A stretch of DNA of 24,156 bases from NAT127 sp041655035 (GCA_041655035.1 JBAZCN010000041.1:1-24156), one strand, 5' to 3'. Shown: positions 7,775-15,226, numbered from the stretch's first letter. The notes: generated from the sequence alone by a model not told the origin. Made by a program: numbers and translations.

Positions 7775-7806
7775 GCAGTCCCGGGCCCGCGATTGCCCGG
7801 GACTGC
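7775..7806 (+). terminator. strong hairpin after the P450 gene
   Basis: GCAGTCCCGGGC (7775-7786) pairs perfectly with GCCCGGGACTGC (7795-7806) around an 8-base loop, 64 bases after the P450 stop. The following bases (TACCGTTTGACC) contain only a short T stretch, so it is a weak rho-independent terminator at best, or an RNA 3'-end stabiliser. The gap 7711-7924 shows nothing else firm. Confidence 0.45.
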
Positions 7807-7924
7807 TACCGTTTGACCTCAGGATTGGATTTCTGTCGGAAATATCACCACGGTTTGCCCGCTAACCTGATATTCTCCGCGCCGTGCCGTTTCCACCGAC
7901 CTGGATGTCCTGAGAAAACGTGTT

Positions 7925-9622
7925 GTGAACCTGAAAGTCCGTTTCCTGCTTCTTGCCGCCCTGCTGATAGTGGTGGCCTCGCTATCCAGCTGGTGGGTAT
8001 TCGAGCGCATAGCCGAGGGTACCGTCGAGCGCTGGGGGCTGCGCTTTGCCGAAATCCAGGTGCGCTACGACAGCGTGCGGATGCTCAAGCCACTGGAGAG
8101 GGAAATCACCCTGGCGCGGCAAATGGCCGACTCGAATATTCTCAAGGCCTGGGCGCTAAATCCCGACGCCCAGGTCACCAAGGATCTGGCGCTGGCCGAG
8201 ATGGAGAGTTTCCGGCGCAATTTCCACTCCGGCAGTTATTTCGTCGTGATGTTGGATTCCGGGGCTTACTACCGCAACAACGCCGGCGACGATTTTGCCG
8301 GCCGGCAGTTGCGCCTTCACCTGAGCCCGGACAATCCCCGCGATGCCTGGTTCTACGCCATCGTCGCGCAGGGCCGCGATTTCACTCTCAATATCAGCCT
8401 CGACGCCGAGGCGCAGGAGGCGAAGCTGTGGGTCAGCGTGCTGATGCGCGATGGCCAGCGCGTCCTCGGCGTGGCCGGCACAGGGATCGAACTGGCCGGC
8501 TTTTTCCGCGACTTCGTCGATATCGGGCAGCCCGGAGTCACCACGCTGTTCGTCGATCACAGCGGTGCCGTCCAGCTGTACCGCGATCCGGCGGCGGCTG
8601 ATCCGGCCTTTGGCGCCGGCCCTGGCGCGGCGAAGAAAACAGTCGACCTGTTGCTCGACGATCCGGAGGACCGCAGGCGGCTGCAGCGGATGATGGCCGA
8701 ACTGAAGGCGAGTCCCGATCCCGAGGGCCAGGTGCGCAGCGACTTTGTCGTGGTCGGTGGCCAGCGCTATCTGGCCGGCATCGCCTATCTGCCGGGTATC
8801 GATTGGTACGAGATCACGCTGCTCGACCTCGATGTGCTGATGCCGCTGAACAACTTCACGCCGCCGGTGGCGCTGACGTTCGCCTTGACGCTGCTGATCA
8901 GCCTGCTGCTGGTGCAGCTGGCGCTGCGGCGCTACCTGCTCAACCCGATGGCGCAGCTCGAAAAGGCGATGATCGAGGTGCGCGACGGCAACCTGCATCC
9001 GCAGTACCTCCCGGAGGGCAAGGGCGAGATGGGGCGCCTGGTGGCGCATTTCAGGGCCATGGCCGAGGCGCTGGCGGTCCATACGGAGGAACTGGAAGAC
9101 AAGGTCCAGGAGCGCACCGAAGCCCTTCACCAATTGGCGCGGGTCGACGCCTTGACCGGCCTGATCAATCGCCGCGGCATGACCGAACTGCTGACCGAGC
9201 AGGTCGCCCAGGCCGAGCGCGAGGGCCGGCCTTTCGGCGTGCTGTGGTGTGACGTCGACGATTTCAAGGAGCTCAATGACTCCCGGGGCCATGTCGTCGG
9301 CGACCTGGCGTTGTGCGAGGTCGCGCGCCTGCTGCGCTCCTGTATCCGTCCCTACGAGCACCCCGGTCGCTGGGGCGGGGACGAGTTTCTGGTACTGCTG
9401 GCGCCCTGCGACCGGGCCATCCTGGCGACCATTGCCGAGCGCGCGCGCAGCGTTATCGAGGCCGAGATGGCGGCCAGGGGGCTGCCGGTCACCATCAGTG
9501 TCGGCGCCTGCCTGGCGGAACCGGGGGAGAGCGTCGAGAGCATCCTGCAGCGCGCCGACGAGGCGCTGTATGCCGCCAAGGCCGGCGGCCGCAACCTGGT
9601 GCGGATCGCCGCGGAGTGCTGA
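7925..9622 (+). CDS. membrane-bound diguanylate cyclase with periplasmic sensor (GGDEF)
   Basis: This 565-residue protein probably makes cyclic di-GMP from two GTP in response to an extracytoplasmic signal. In order: TM helix at about residues 6-27; a periplasmic cache-like sensor to about residue 310, with tandem-cache features such as DSGAYYRNNAGD and GIDWYEITLLDLD; a second TM helix at about 315-337; HAMP; a coiled coil (EELEDKVQERTEALHQLARV); and the GGDEF domain to the C terminus. The active-site loop RWGGDEF is intact (GGDEF 484-488). DALTGLINRRG and the metal and substrate region DVDDFKELND are also present. The position of the inhibitory RxxD site reads RPYE (475-478), so product inhibition may be weakened. 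The start is GTG at 7925 and no better upstream start is visible. No EAL domain. Confidence 0.92.
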   Translation: MNLKVRFLLLAALLIVVASLSSWWVFERIAEGTVERWGLRFAEIQVRYDSVRMLKPLEREITLARQMADSNILKAWALNPDAQVTKDLALAEMESFRRNFHSGSYFVVMLDSGAYYRNNAGDDFAGRQLRLHLSPDNPRDAWFYAIVAQGRDFTLNISLDAEAQEAKLWVSVLMRDGQRVLGVAGTGIELAGFFRDFVDIGQPGVTTLFVDHSGAVQLYRDPAAADPAFGAGPGAAKKTVDLLLDDPEDRRRLQRMMAELKASPDPEGQVRSDFVVVGGQRYLAGIAYLPGIDWYEITLLDLDVLMPLNNFTPPVALTFALTLLISLLLVQLALRRYLLNPMAQLEKAMIEVRDGNLHPQYLPEGKGEMGRLVAHFRAMAEALAVHTEELEDKVQERTEALHQLARVDALTGLINRRGMTELLTEQVAQAEREGRPFGVLWCDVDDFKELNDSRGHVVGDLALCEVARLLRSCIRPYEHPGRWGGDEFLVLLAPCDRAILATIAERARSVIEAEMAARGLPVTISVGACLAEPGESVESILQRADEALYAAKAGGRNLVRIAAEC

Positions 9623-9710
9623 GGACGGCGCCGGTGGCGCCCCGAGGTCCGGCCACTCCCGCTCAATGCTGCCCGCTCGGGGCTGGATAGTGCGCGGCAA
9701 ATGACAAATA

Positions 9711-9740
9711 GTGCCACTGGCGGAGGTCTGCCGCTATAAT
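9711..9740 (+). promoter_or_regulatory. candidate prfC promoter
   Basis: A perfect -10 hexamer TATAAT (9735-9740) lies 29 bases before the prfC start codon. A partial -35 match, GTGCCA at 9711-9716, is separated by 18 bases. The short leader and strong -10 make this the likely start of the prfC transcript. Further upstream GCCCCGAG (9639-9646) and CTCGGGGC (9676-9683) form an inverted repeat that could mark the end of the cyclase transcript. Confidence 0.45.
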
Positions 9741-9769
9741 CCCGAACTTTTGACCGGGCGTTATCCTCT

Positions 9770-11347
9770 ATGGGCACTTACCACGAAGAGCTGGCCAAGC
9801 GCCGCACCTTCGCCATCATCTCCCACCCCGATGCGGGTAAGACCACCATTACTGAAAAACTGCTGCTGTTTGGACAGCTGATCCAGGTAGCGGGCACCGT
9901 CAAGAGCAAGAAAAGCGATCGCCACGCGACTTCCGACTGGATGGCCATGGAGAAGGAGCGGGGGATTTCCGTGACCTCATCGGTGATGCAATTTCCCTAC
10001 GGGGGGCGTATCGTCAACCTGTTGGACACGCCTGGCCACGAGGATTTCTCCGAGGACACCTACCGCACCCTGACCGCGGTCGACTCGGTGCTGATGGTTA
10101 TCGACGGCGCCAAGGGTGTCGAGGATCGCACCATCAAGCTGATGGAGGTATGCCGTCTTCGGGATACACCTATTTTTGGCTTTATCAATAAGATGGACAG
10201 GGATATTCGAGATCCTGTTGAAGTATTGGATGAGATCGAGGCGGTGCTCGGCATCGTCACCGCGCCGATCAATTGGCCGCTCGACATGGGCAAGCAGTTC
10301 AAGGGCGTGTACAACCTCTACACCGACACCATCCATGTCTACCAGCCGGGCAGGGGCCACACCATCCCCGAGGATATCCGCATCCAGGGGCTGGCCAGCG
10401 ACGAGGCCAAGGCGCTGCTCGGCTACGACTACCAGACCACCTGCGACCAGATCGAACTGGTGCGCGGAGCAACGCAGGAGTTTGATCTCGAGGCCTACCG
10501 CCGCGGCGAGATGGCGCCGGTGTTCTTTGGCACCGCGCTCGGCAATTTCGGGGTCAGGGAAATGCTCGATCACTTCGTGGAATGGGCGCCGGCGCCCCTC
10601 GACCGGCCGACCGCAACCCGGGTGGTCGAGGCCAGCGAAGAGAAATTCAGCGGCTTCGTGTTCAAGATCCAGGCCAACATGGACCCCAAGCACCGCGACC
10701 GGATCGCTTTCATGCGCATCTGTTCCGGCACTTACGCCCGGGGCATGAAAATGCGCCACGTGCGTCTCGGCAAGGAGGTGCGCATCGCCGATGCCGTGAC
10801 CTTCCTCGCCGGTGAGCGCGAGCATGTCGACGAGGCCATCGCCGGCGACATCATCGGCCTGCACAACCACGGCACCATCCAGATTGGCGACACCTTCACC
10901 GATGGCGAAGATCTCAAGTTCACCGGCGTGCCTCACTTCGCGCCGGAGTTGTTCCGCCGCATACGCATGCGGGACCCGCTCAAGGCCAAGCAGCTGCACA
11001 AGGGTTTGCAGCAATTGTCCGAGGAGGGCTCCACCCAGGTGTTCTTCCCCGTCAACAACAACGATGTGATCGTCGGCGCCGTGGGCCAGCTGCAGTTCGA
11101 TGTGGTGGCCTACCGTCTCAAGGACGAATACGGCGTCGATGCCTTGTACGATGCGGTCAATATCCACACCGCGCGCTGGGTGGAGGGCGCTTCCAGGGAT
11201 ATCGAGAAACTCAAGGCCAAGGCGGGTGACAACCTGGCTATCGACGGCGGCGGTCATCTCACCTATCTGGCTCCGACCCGGGTCAACCTCGGCCTCACCG
11301 AAGAGCGCCATCCCGAGGTGCGCTTCTTCGCCACCCGGGAGCATTAG
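9770..11347 (+). CDS. prfC: peptide chain release factor 3 (RF3)
   Basis: RF3 is a GTPase that recycles RF1 and RF2 from the ribosome after peptide release. The 525-residue product has the usual family length. The GTP-binding motifs are intact: P-loop HPDAGKTT at residues 19-26, switch II DTPGHEDF, and NKMD in the G4 position. RHATSDWMAMEKERGISVTS is the family's switch I region. The later domains (VFFGTALGNFGVREMLDHF and the C-terminal FFPVNNNDVIVGAVGQLQFD) are also typical. The ribosome site before MGTYHEELAKRRTFA is weak, but this start matches the family's N terminus. It is followed 11 bases later by an acyltransferase, probably cotranscribed. Confidence 0.97.
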   Translation: MGTYHEELAKRRTFAIISHPDAGKTTITEKLLLFGQLIQVAGTVKSKKSDRHATSDWMAMEKERGISVTSSVMQFPYGGRIVNLLDTPGHEDFSEDTYRTLTAVDSVLMVIDGAKGVEDRTIKLMEVCRLRDTPIFGFINKMDRDIRDPVEVLDEIEAVLGIVTAPINWPLDMGKQFKGVYNLYTDTIHVYQPGRGHTIPEDIRIQGLASDEAKALLGYDYQTTCDQIELVRGATQEFDLEAYRRGEMAPVFFGTALGNFGVREMLDHFVEWAPAPLDRPTATRVVEASEEKFSGFVFKIQANMDPKHRDRIAFMRICSGTYARGMKMRHVRLGKEVRIADAVTFLAGEREHVDEAIAGDIIGLHNHGTIQIGDTFTDGEDLKFTGVPHFAPELFRRIRMRDPLKAKQLHKGLQQLSEEGSTQVFFPVNNNDVIVGAVGQLQFDVVAYRLKDEYGVDALYDAVNIHTARWVEGASRDIEKLKAKAGDNLAIDGGGHLTYLAPTRVNLGLTEERHPEVRFFATREH

Positions 11348-11358
11348 GCGGGCGGGGA

Positions 11359-11943
11359 ATGGACAGCCTGGCCGTACCGGAGCATCACCGCGCCCGGCGC
11401 AGCGTCATCGTCAGGAGGCTTGCCAGGTGGTTTCTCGAGGCCTCGGGGTGGCGTGTCCGCGGTGAATTGCCCGCGGCGCACAAGTTGATCCTCGCGGTTG
11501 GCCCGCATACGTCGAACTGGGATTTCTTCATCGGCGTGGCCGCCATGCTCGCCCTCGACATAAGGATCTACTGGCTCGGCAAGCACAGCATCTTCCGCTG
11601 GCCGGTGGCCGGGCTGATGCGCCGCCTTGGCGGTATCGCGGTGGACCGCGGCAATACCCTGGGTGTCGCCGAGCAGATCGGCGGCCAGCTGCAGGCAGCG
11701 GATGAGATGATCCTCGCCATCACCCCCGAAGGCACGCGCCGCAAGGTGGCCCGGCTCAAGACCGGCTTCGCGCGTATTGCCCGCGCCGGCGACTGCCCGG
11801 TGCTGCCGGTAACCCTGGACTTCGCCCTGCGCGAAATCCGCTTGCATCCCCTGTTCGAGGCCGGTGACGATCCCGAAACCGATGCTCTGGCGATGCGCGC
11901 CATTTTCGCTACCGCCACTCCGCGACGCCCCCAGGGGTTTTGA
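11359..11943 (+). CDS. small PlsC-like 1-acyl-sn-glycerol-3-phosphate acyltransferase family protein
   Basis: This 194-residue protein belongs to the lysophospholipid acyltransferase (PlsC-like) fold. The catalytic block is present as GPHTSNWDFFIG, an HxxxxD variant with the His and Asp retained, and the second block as TPEGTRRK, which binds the phosphate of the acceptor. KHSIFRWPVAGLMRRLGGIAVDRG supplies the acceptor-pocket region between them. It is shorter than classical PlsC (about 240 residues) and lacks a clear N-terminal membrane helix, so it is probably peripheral. The start at 11359 has GGGG immediately upstream, with tight spacing. Likely in the prfC transcript. The acyl donor and the exact lipid acceptor cannot be deduced. 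Confidence 0.85.
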   Translation: MDSLAVPEHHRARRSVIVRRLARWFLEASGWRVRGELPAAHKLILAVGPHTSNWDFFIGVAAMLALDIRIYWLGKHSIFRWPVAGLMRRLGGIAVDRGNTLGVAEQIGGQLQAADEMILAITPEGTRRKVARLKTGFARIARAGDCPVLPVTLDFALREIRLHPLFEAGDDPETDALAMRAIFATATPRRPQGF

Positions 11944-12017
11944 GGAGATACCGCGCGATTGCGGTCGCCGCGCCAGGGGCTGTCGAGGCTATTGAATTTC
12001 ACGGCCGCGGTTCCTGC

Positions 12018-12091
12018 GGTGCGCTTCGTTCCTCAGCGCACCCTATGCCTTCACAGAACCGCCTAGGGTGTGCCGACGCAGGAGGCGCACC
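12018..12091 (-). repeat. two-hairpin palindromic element, copy 1
   Basis: The element is two hairpins joined by a short core. On the plus strand the left arm is GGTGCGCT, a 9-base loop, AGCGCACC (12018-12042), and the right arm is GGTGTGCC, a 9-base loop, GGCGCACC (12067-12091). Its arms are in reverse order compared with copies 2 and 3, hence minus strand, but its core TTCACAGAACCGC reads in the same direction as theirs. It lies upstream of the VOC gene and downstream of the acyltransferase. It resembles REP/BIME-type sequences. The gap 11944-12192 holds no other feature I can support. Confidence 0.8.
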
Positions 12092-12192
12092 GGCTCCGCA
12101 GCTGCGCGCACCCGCTTTGGCGCGATCCGTCGACCTTGCCAGAATCGCTATCCCGACCCACACTTTCGGTGACTTGTTGCCGGGAAACAGCG

Positions 12193-12633
12193 ATGCACAC
12201 ACCGAGAATGACTCATGTGGCGCTCCATGTCCGCGACCTGGACGCCTGTGTGGAGTTTTACCGGGATTACTGCGGGATGAACGTGGTCCATCGCCGTGAA
12301 TCGGGGCTGAAGCGTATCGTGTGGATGGCGGAACCGGGACGGGAAACGGATTTTATCTTCGTGCTGATGAACAAGGGCCGCGACCTGCAACTGCCGGGTG
12401 ACGACTATCGCCATTTCGGCTTCGCCCTCGCCAGCGAAGAGGCCGTGGACGATGTCGCCCGCAGGGCGGAACAGGCCGGCTGCCTGCTCTGGGCGCCGCG
12501 CAGCGAGCCCTTCCCGGTGGGCCATTACTGCGGTTTGCGGGATCCCAACGGCAATTATGTGGAATTCAGCTACGGCCAGCCTCTGGGGCCCGGCGCGGAA
12601 AATATCGCCGTGCGGAGGGAGATTGAACTCTAA
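12193..12633 (+). CDS. VOC superfamily (glyoxalase/dioxygenase fold) protein
   Basis: This 146-residue protein has one full vicinal-oxygen-chelate domain. The opening strand THVALHVRDLDACVEFYRDY and the closing LRDPNGNYVEFSYG are characteristic, and length and fold pattern resemble lactoylglutathione lyase. Candidate metal ligands His8, His74 and Glu124 match three of the four glyoxalase I ligands; the fourth is unclear, with Glu51 nearby. Methylglyoxal detoxification is therefore possible but other VOC activities are not excluded. The start at 12193 is used because MHTPRMTHVALHV fits the family start; the ribosome site is weak (GGGA at 8 bases) and Met6 is an alternative. The gene is framed by inverted copies of the palindromic element, so it could have arrived as a unit. 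Confidence 0.82.
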   Translation: MHTPRMTHVALHVRDLDACVEFYRDYCGMNVVHRRESGLKRIVWMAEPGRETDFIFVLMNKGRDLQLPGDDYRHFGFALASEEAVDDVARRAEQAGCLLWAPRSEPFPVGHYCGLRDPNGNYVEFSYGQPLGPGAENIAVRREIEL

Positions 12634-12692
12634 CGCCTGGGGTGACTTTGCCGGCCAGGCAGCGGCGGCAGGTGTACCCCGTTGCGACAGCC

Positions 12693-12770
12693 GGTGCGCC
12701 TCCTGCGTCGGCACACCCTATGGGTTCACAGAATCGCAGGCATAGGGTGCGCTGAGGAACGAAGCGCACT
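12693..12770 (+). repeat. two-hairpin palindromic element, copy 2
   Basis: Left arm GGTGCGCC, 9-base loop, GGCACACC (12693-12717). Right arm GGTGCGCT, loop GAGGAACGA, AGCGCACT (12746-12770). Between the arms CACCCTATG and CATAGGGTG are also inverted, so each arm begins with CATAG when read outward from the centre. It is 60 bases after the VOC stop and inverted relative to copy 1. Confidence 0.85.
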
Positions 12771-12989
12771 GTGGAAGGGAACGCACTCTCCTTGCCTGAC
12801 GTTAAATCAAAGATGTATTGAACAGCTCAGATCGCATCTGGGGCCGCCTGCGTCGGCACACCCTATGGGTTCACAGAATCGCAGGCATAGGGTGCGCTGA
12901 GGAACGAAGCGCACCGCGGAAACGAATGTCCTCTCCTTGCCTGATGTTAAATCAAAGATGCATTGAACAGGTCAAATCACATCTGGGGC
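12702..12989. repeat. 145-bp tandem duplication containing the palindromic element
   Basis: Two units with a 145-base period run from about 12702 to 12846 and from 12847 to 12989. The first 68 bases, which hold most of the palindromic element, are identical. Overall I count about 12 differences in 139 aligned bases, all in the tail that includes CTCTCCTTGCCTGA (12786 and 12931) and CATCTGGGG. The identity of the element part against a diverged tail suggests conversion or selection on the element. Confidence 0.88.
12843..12915 (+). repeat. two-hairpin palindromic element, copy 3
   Basis: Same order as copy 2 but the outer half of the left arm is replaced (GGGGCCGCCTGCGTC in place of the full stem). 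The core and the right arm, ending GAAGCGCACC at 12915, are complete. It belongs to the second unit of the 145-bp duplication. Confidence 0.85.
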
Positions 12990-14527
12990 GCCCCTGTAAT
13001 GCAAGCCGTTGAATTGCGTCTGCCGCGCAACCGAGCGATTCCGCACATTGCCACGATTGAAGACATGAGAATCAGCCCCCAATTGGACAAGGTAGGTATG
13101 GAGGCAGCGACGGGCGCAGAGCCAGGCACCGCAGGGCCAACGGTGACAACAATTGACGAGATTGCGCTTGTGTTTGCGCCGTCCGACGTCGTCATGGTGA
13201 TGGTTCTGGTGGAATACCCCCCCAGCGGGACCGACGGGTCAGCGCCCGATCGAAAACTGAGTGTGCGAAGCGCGGCTTGATAAACCGCTGGCGATGCCGA
13301 ACCAGTCAAGGTGAGGACTCCAGTGGAAACGTTGTAAGAGGCTGTGATGCTTGATGGCGTCCGAATGGAGAGCCGGTCGGTGTTAACGAAGCCCTGGCTG
13401 ATCGACACGGTCGCCGAACTCAGGGTGGTGCTGTCGGCATCAAACACCTGCAGCCGCGGATCGAGGATGCTGGCACCGCCGTTGAACGCTGCGGTCACCT
13501 GGCCCACGGACAACTGGACGGCGGGAGTGGCCAATGCAAATACCACAAGTGAATGTGAGAGCTGCCCGGCCACGTAGAGATGGCGGTTGAAGGGATCTGT
13601 GGCCATGCCGGAGGGTCCATCCAGTCCAGCCACTCCATCGACGGCATTGGTGGCAACGGTGGCGAGCGTCAATAGCCCTGTCGCTGGATTGCGATCGAAC
13701 ACCGTGACGGAATCGGAAGTAATCGCACCGGCGTAAACATACCTGCCGTCTGGACTGATGACCAAACTGCGCGCACCTACCAGATTGGCAATGCCATCGA
13801 CTCCATTGGTGACTTTGTCAATGTAGGTCAATGCCCCCGAGGCACCATTCAAACTGAATATGGCGATGGAGGATTCACCTTGGCCGCTGACATAGAGATG
13901 CTTGTTATCCGGGGATATCTTCACCGACGAAGGCCCCTGTAAACCATCGACGCCCGCCACGCCATCCGAATAAACAGCCAGTTGCGTCAGGGCTCCTGTC
14001 GTTGAATCACGGCTGAATAAGGTAATGGCATTGTCGACTGTTGCCGTCACATAGACGAACTTTCCATCCTCGGTTGACGCGACATTCTTGAGCGGACTTG
14101 TTACGGGGCCAAAATATTGGCCCAAGGCATATCCATCCACGTTATCTGCATAATCAGCAGTCAGTGTAATCGCGCCGGTATCCATGTCGCGGCTGAAGAC
14201 AGCCAGACCACTGGGATTGCCGCCCACGCCGTAAACCGTTTTGGCATCAGGGCTGACAATTACCGAAACGAAACCCGAGGTCGGTGCGCCAGATACAGAG
14301 CCGACCGGGGTCAATGCGCCCGAGGCCAGGTCTCGCGAATAGGCGTGGAGCTGCCCGCCGGGTGATGCGATATACACACTTTTGTTGTCCGAGCTGACAT
14401 CCACCGAAAAAGCATTGGTGATCCCGGTGGTCGTGCTGCTGTACGTCAGCGACCCTGTTTCCAGGTCGCGTTGAAAGACACTGACCGCATGCGATGCATA
14501 AGAGACTGAGTAGACAAAATTTACCAT
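12977..14527 (-). CDS. seven-bladed beta-propeller protein with IPTL-CTERM sorting tail (main frame)
   Basis: The 516-residue frame encodes YncE/lactonase-like blades with repeated 'SPD.k.vYv' strands: KSVYIAS, KTVYGVGG, KFVYVTA, KHLYVSG, RYVYAGA and RHLYVAG. Together with the strand FVYSVSY at its very start, seven blades are complete. A cadherin-like segment follows (about residues 335-465: VYQAALRTLSFRSG, then RTITMTTSDGAN). Next is the tail IPTLSNWGLILMSSIVAMCG with a basic RLRGRR, the IPTL-CTERM signal for envelope sorting. No sorting enzyme is in the window. The MVNF start is not believable: signal peptide and first strand lie upstream in another frame, one base away. The stop lies inside the duplicated repeat. 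Base composition is less GC-rich than the neighbours, which suggests transfer. Confidence 0.82.
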   Translation of the reverse strand: MVNFVYSVSYASHAVSVFQRDLETGSLTYSSTTTGITNAFSVDVSSDNKSVYIASPGGQLHAYSRDLASGALTPVGSVSGAPTSGFVSVIVSPDAKTVYGVGGNPSGLAVFSRDMDTGAITLTADYADNVDGYALGQYFGPVTSPLKNVASTEDGKFVYVTATVDNAITLFSRDSTTGALTQLAVYSDGVAGVDGLQGPSSVKISPDNKHLYVSGQGESSIAIFSLNGASGALTYIDKVTNGVDGIANLVGARSLVISPDGRYVYAGAITSDSVTVFDRNPATGLLTLATVATNAVDGVAGLDGPSGMATDPFNRHLYVAGQLSHSLVVFALATPAVQLSVGQVTAAFNGGASILDPRLQVFDADSTTLSSATVSISQGFVNTDRLSIRTPSSITASYNVSTGVLTLTGSASPAVYQAALRTLSFRSGADPSVPLGGYSTRTITMTTSDGANTSAISSIVVTVGPAVPGSAPVAASIPTLSNWGLILMSSIVAMCGIARLRGRRNSTACITGAPQM

Positions 14528-14708
14528 CGGGACTTACTGCGACATCGCTGATCCCGGACAGCGTTTTGGTAAGCCTCGATATAGGTAATGGCAGCGCCGC
14601 AACTGGCAGTGCGCCCACTGAGCATGCCGCCAGCAACAAGCATGATCCTGCCTGCGACACACGAAATCGGGTGAATTTTCTCCACTGTCTGGGATGGGGC
14701 CGCGCCAT
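14517..14708 (-). pseudogene. out-of-frame 5' part of the IPTL-CTERM gene (signal peptide and first strand)
   Basis: From the ATG at 14708, with GAGGGG 8 bases upstream, 64 codons encode a basic start (MARPHPRQWRKF), a hydrophobic stretch (CLLLAACSVGALPVAALP, which also contains a lipobox-like LAAC) and ISDVAVSPDGKF. The next blade residues VYSVSY continue only after skipping one base of the TTTT run (14516-14519 on the complementary strand). Joined, the product is about 576 residues with a normal signal peptide and seven blades. The break is a real mutation, a sequencing error, or less likely a +1 frameshift site. Confidence 0.75.
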
Positions 14709-15226
14709 GTGTGATTCCCCTCATTGAATATTCAGTTGAAGTAACGAGGGACTGTTACATAAGCCAACAGCAGGCTGAGCTCGCCTTAACTCCAGACGCA
14801 GTCATGTCATGGCTACCGTCTTGGGGCAGCCAGGCTCGGTGAATCAGCTGTGGTGGTAGTGGCTCCGCTGCTTCCAGAGTGCGCGCCAATCCCTTGCAAG
14901 CACTCCGTAAAGATCCGACTTCCAGGAGCTTCGCGGGGGCCGGCGAAAGGGAAGACGGATCAGGTTCCGGAAAGCACCGGCATCCACGATATCGCTCAGG
15001 GGCCTGTTCAAAGTCTCTCGAGAAGCATCGAATGAAGCCAGCATGGGTCGTGTTGCCGAAGGAAAGGCAGAGGCTGGCTGGCGTCAATCCCGGTGCGCGT
15101 GGTGCCTCAGCACACCCTATGCAGGGGGATCTTCCCTGTTAGAAAGGCTTTGAGCAGGCTCCAAGTCATTGATAAAGTTTCTGTATCTGTCTTCGGCGTA
15201 GTTCGATGCTGGAGTCTGGTGATATG
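14709..15226. other. 518-base gap without a supportable gene
   Basis: Between the IPTL-CTERM gene and the gltA terminator I see no frame with both a good start site and a recognisable product. The best candidates on the minus strand (for example one starting MLASFDASRETLNRPLSD at 15044) are short and match no family I know; they may be debris of a lost gene. The only identifiable item is a solitary arm of the palindromic element at 15092-15121. Confidence 0.5.
15092..15121 (-). repeat. solitary half of the palindromic element
   Basis: GGTGCGCG, a 9-base loop, AGCACACC, then CTATG. Read on the minus strand it begins CATAGGGTGTGCTGAGG, matching the right arm of copies 2 and 3, with two stem mismatches. 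No second arm or core follows, so single arms exist independently of the pair. Confidence 0.65.

Noticed and set aside
12018..12770. Integron attC sites flanking a gene cassette
   Set aside because: The hairpin elements lack the GTTRRRY and RYYYAAC ends, the two copies are inverted with respect to each other, and no integrase is present.
12682..13012. Two similar short proteins containing RHTLWVHRIAGIGCAEERSA
   Set aside because: They are translations of the palindromic element in two tandem copies, not genes.
14510..14527. Programmed frameshift as the default explanation for the IPTL-CTERM gene
   Set aside because: A plain TTTT run with no visible stimulator, in a non-translation-factor gene, more simply reflects an indel or sequencing error; kept only as a minor alternative.
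14755..15087. 110-codon minus-strand frame between the IPTL-CTERM gene and gltA
   Set aside because: No ribosome site, composition unlike a folded protein and no family resemblance.
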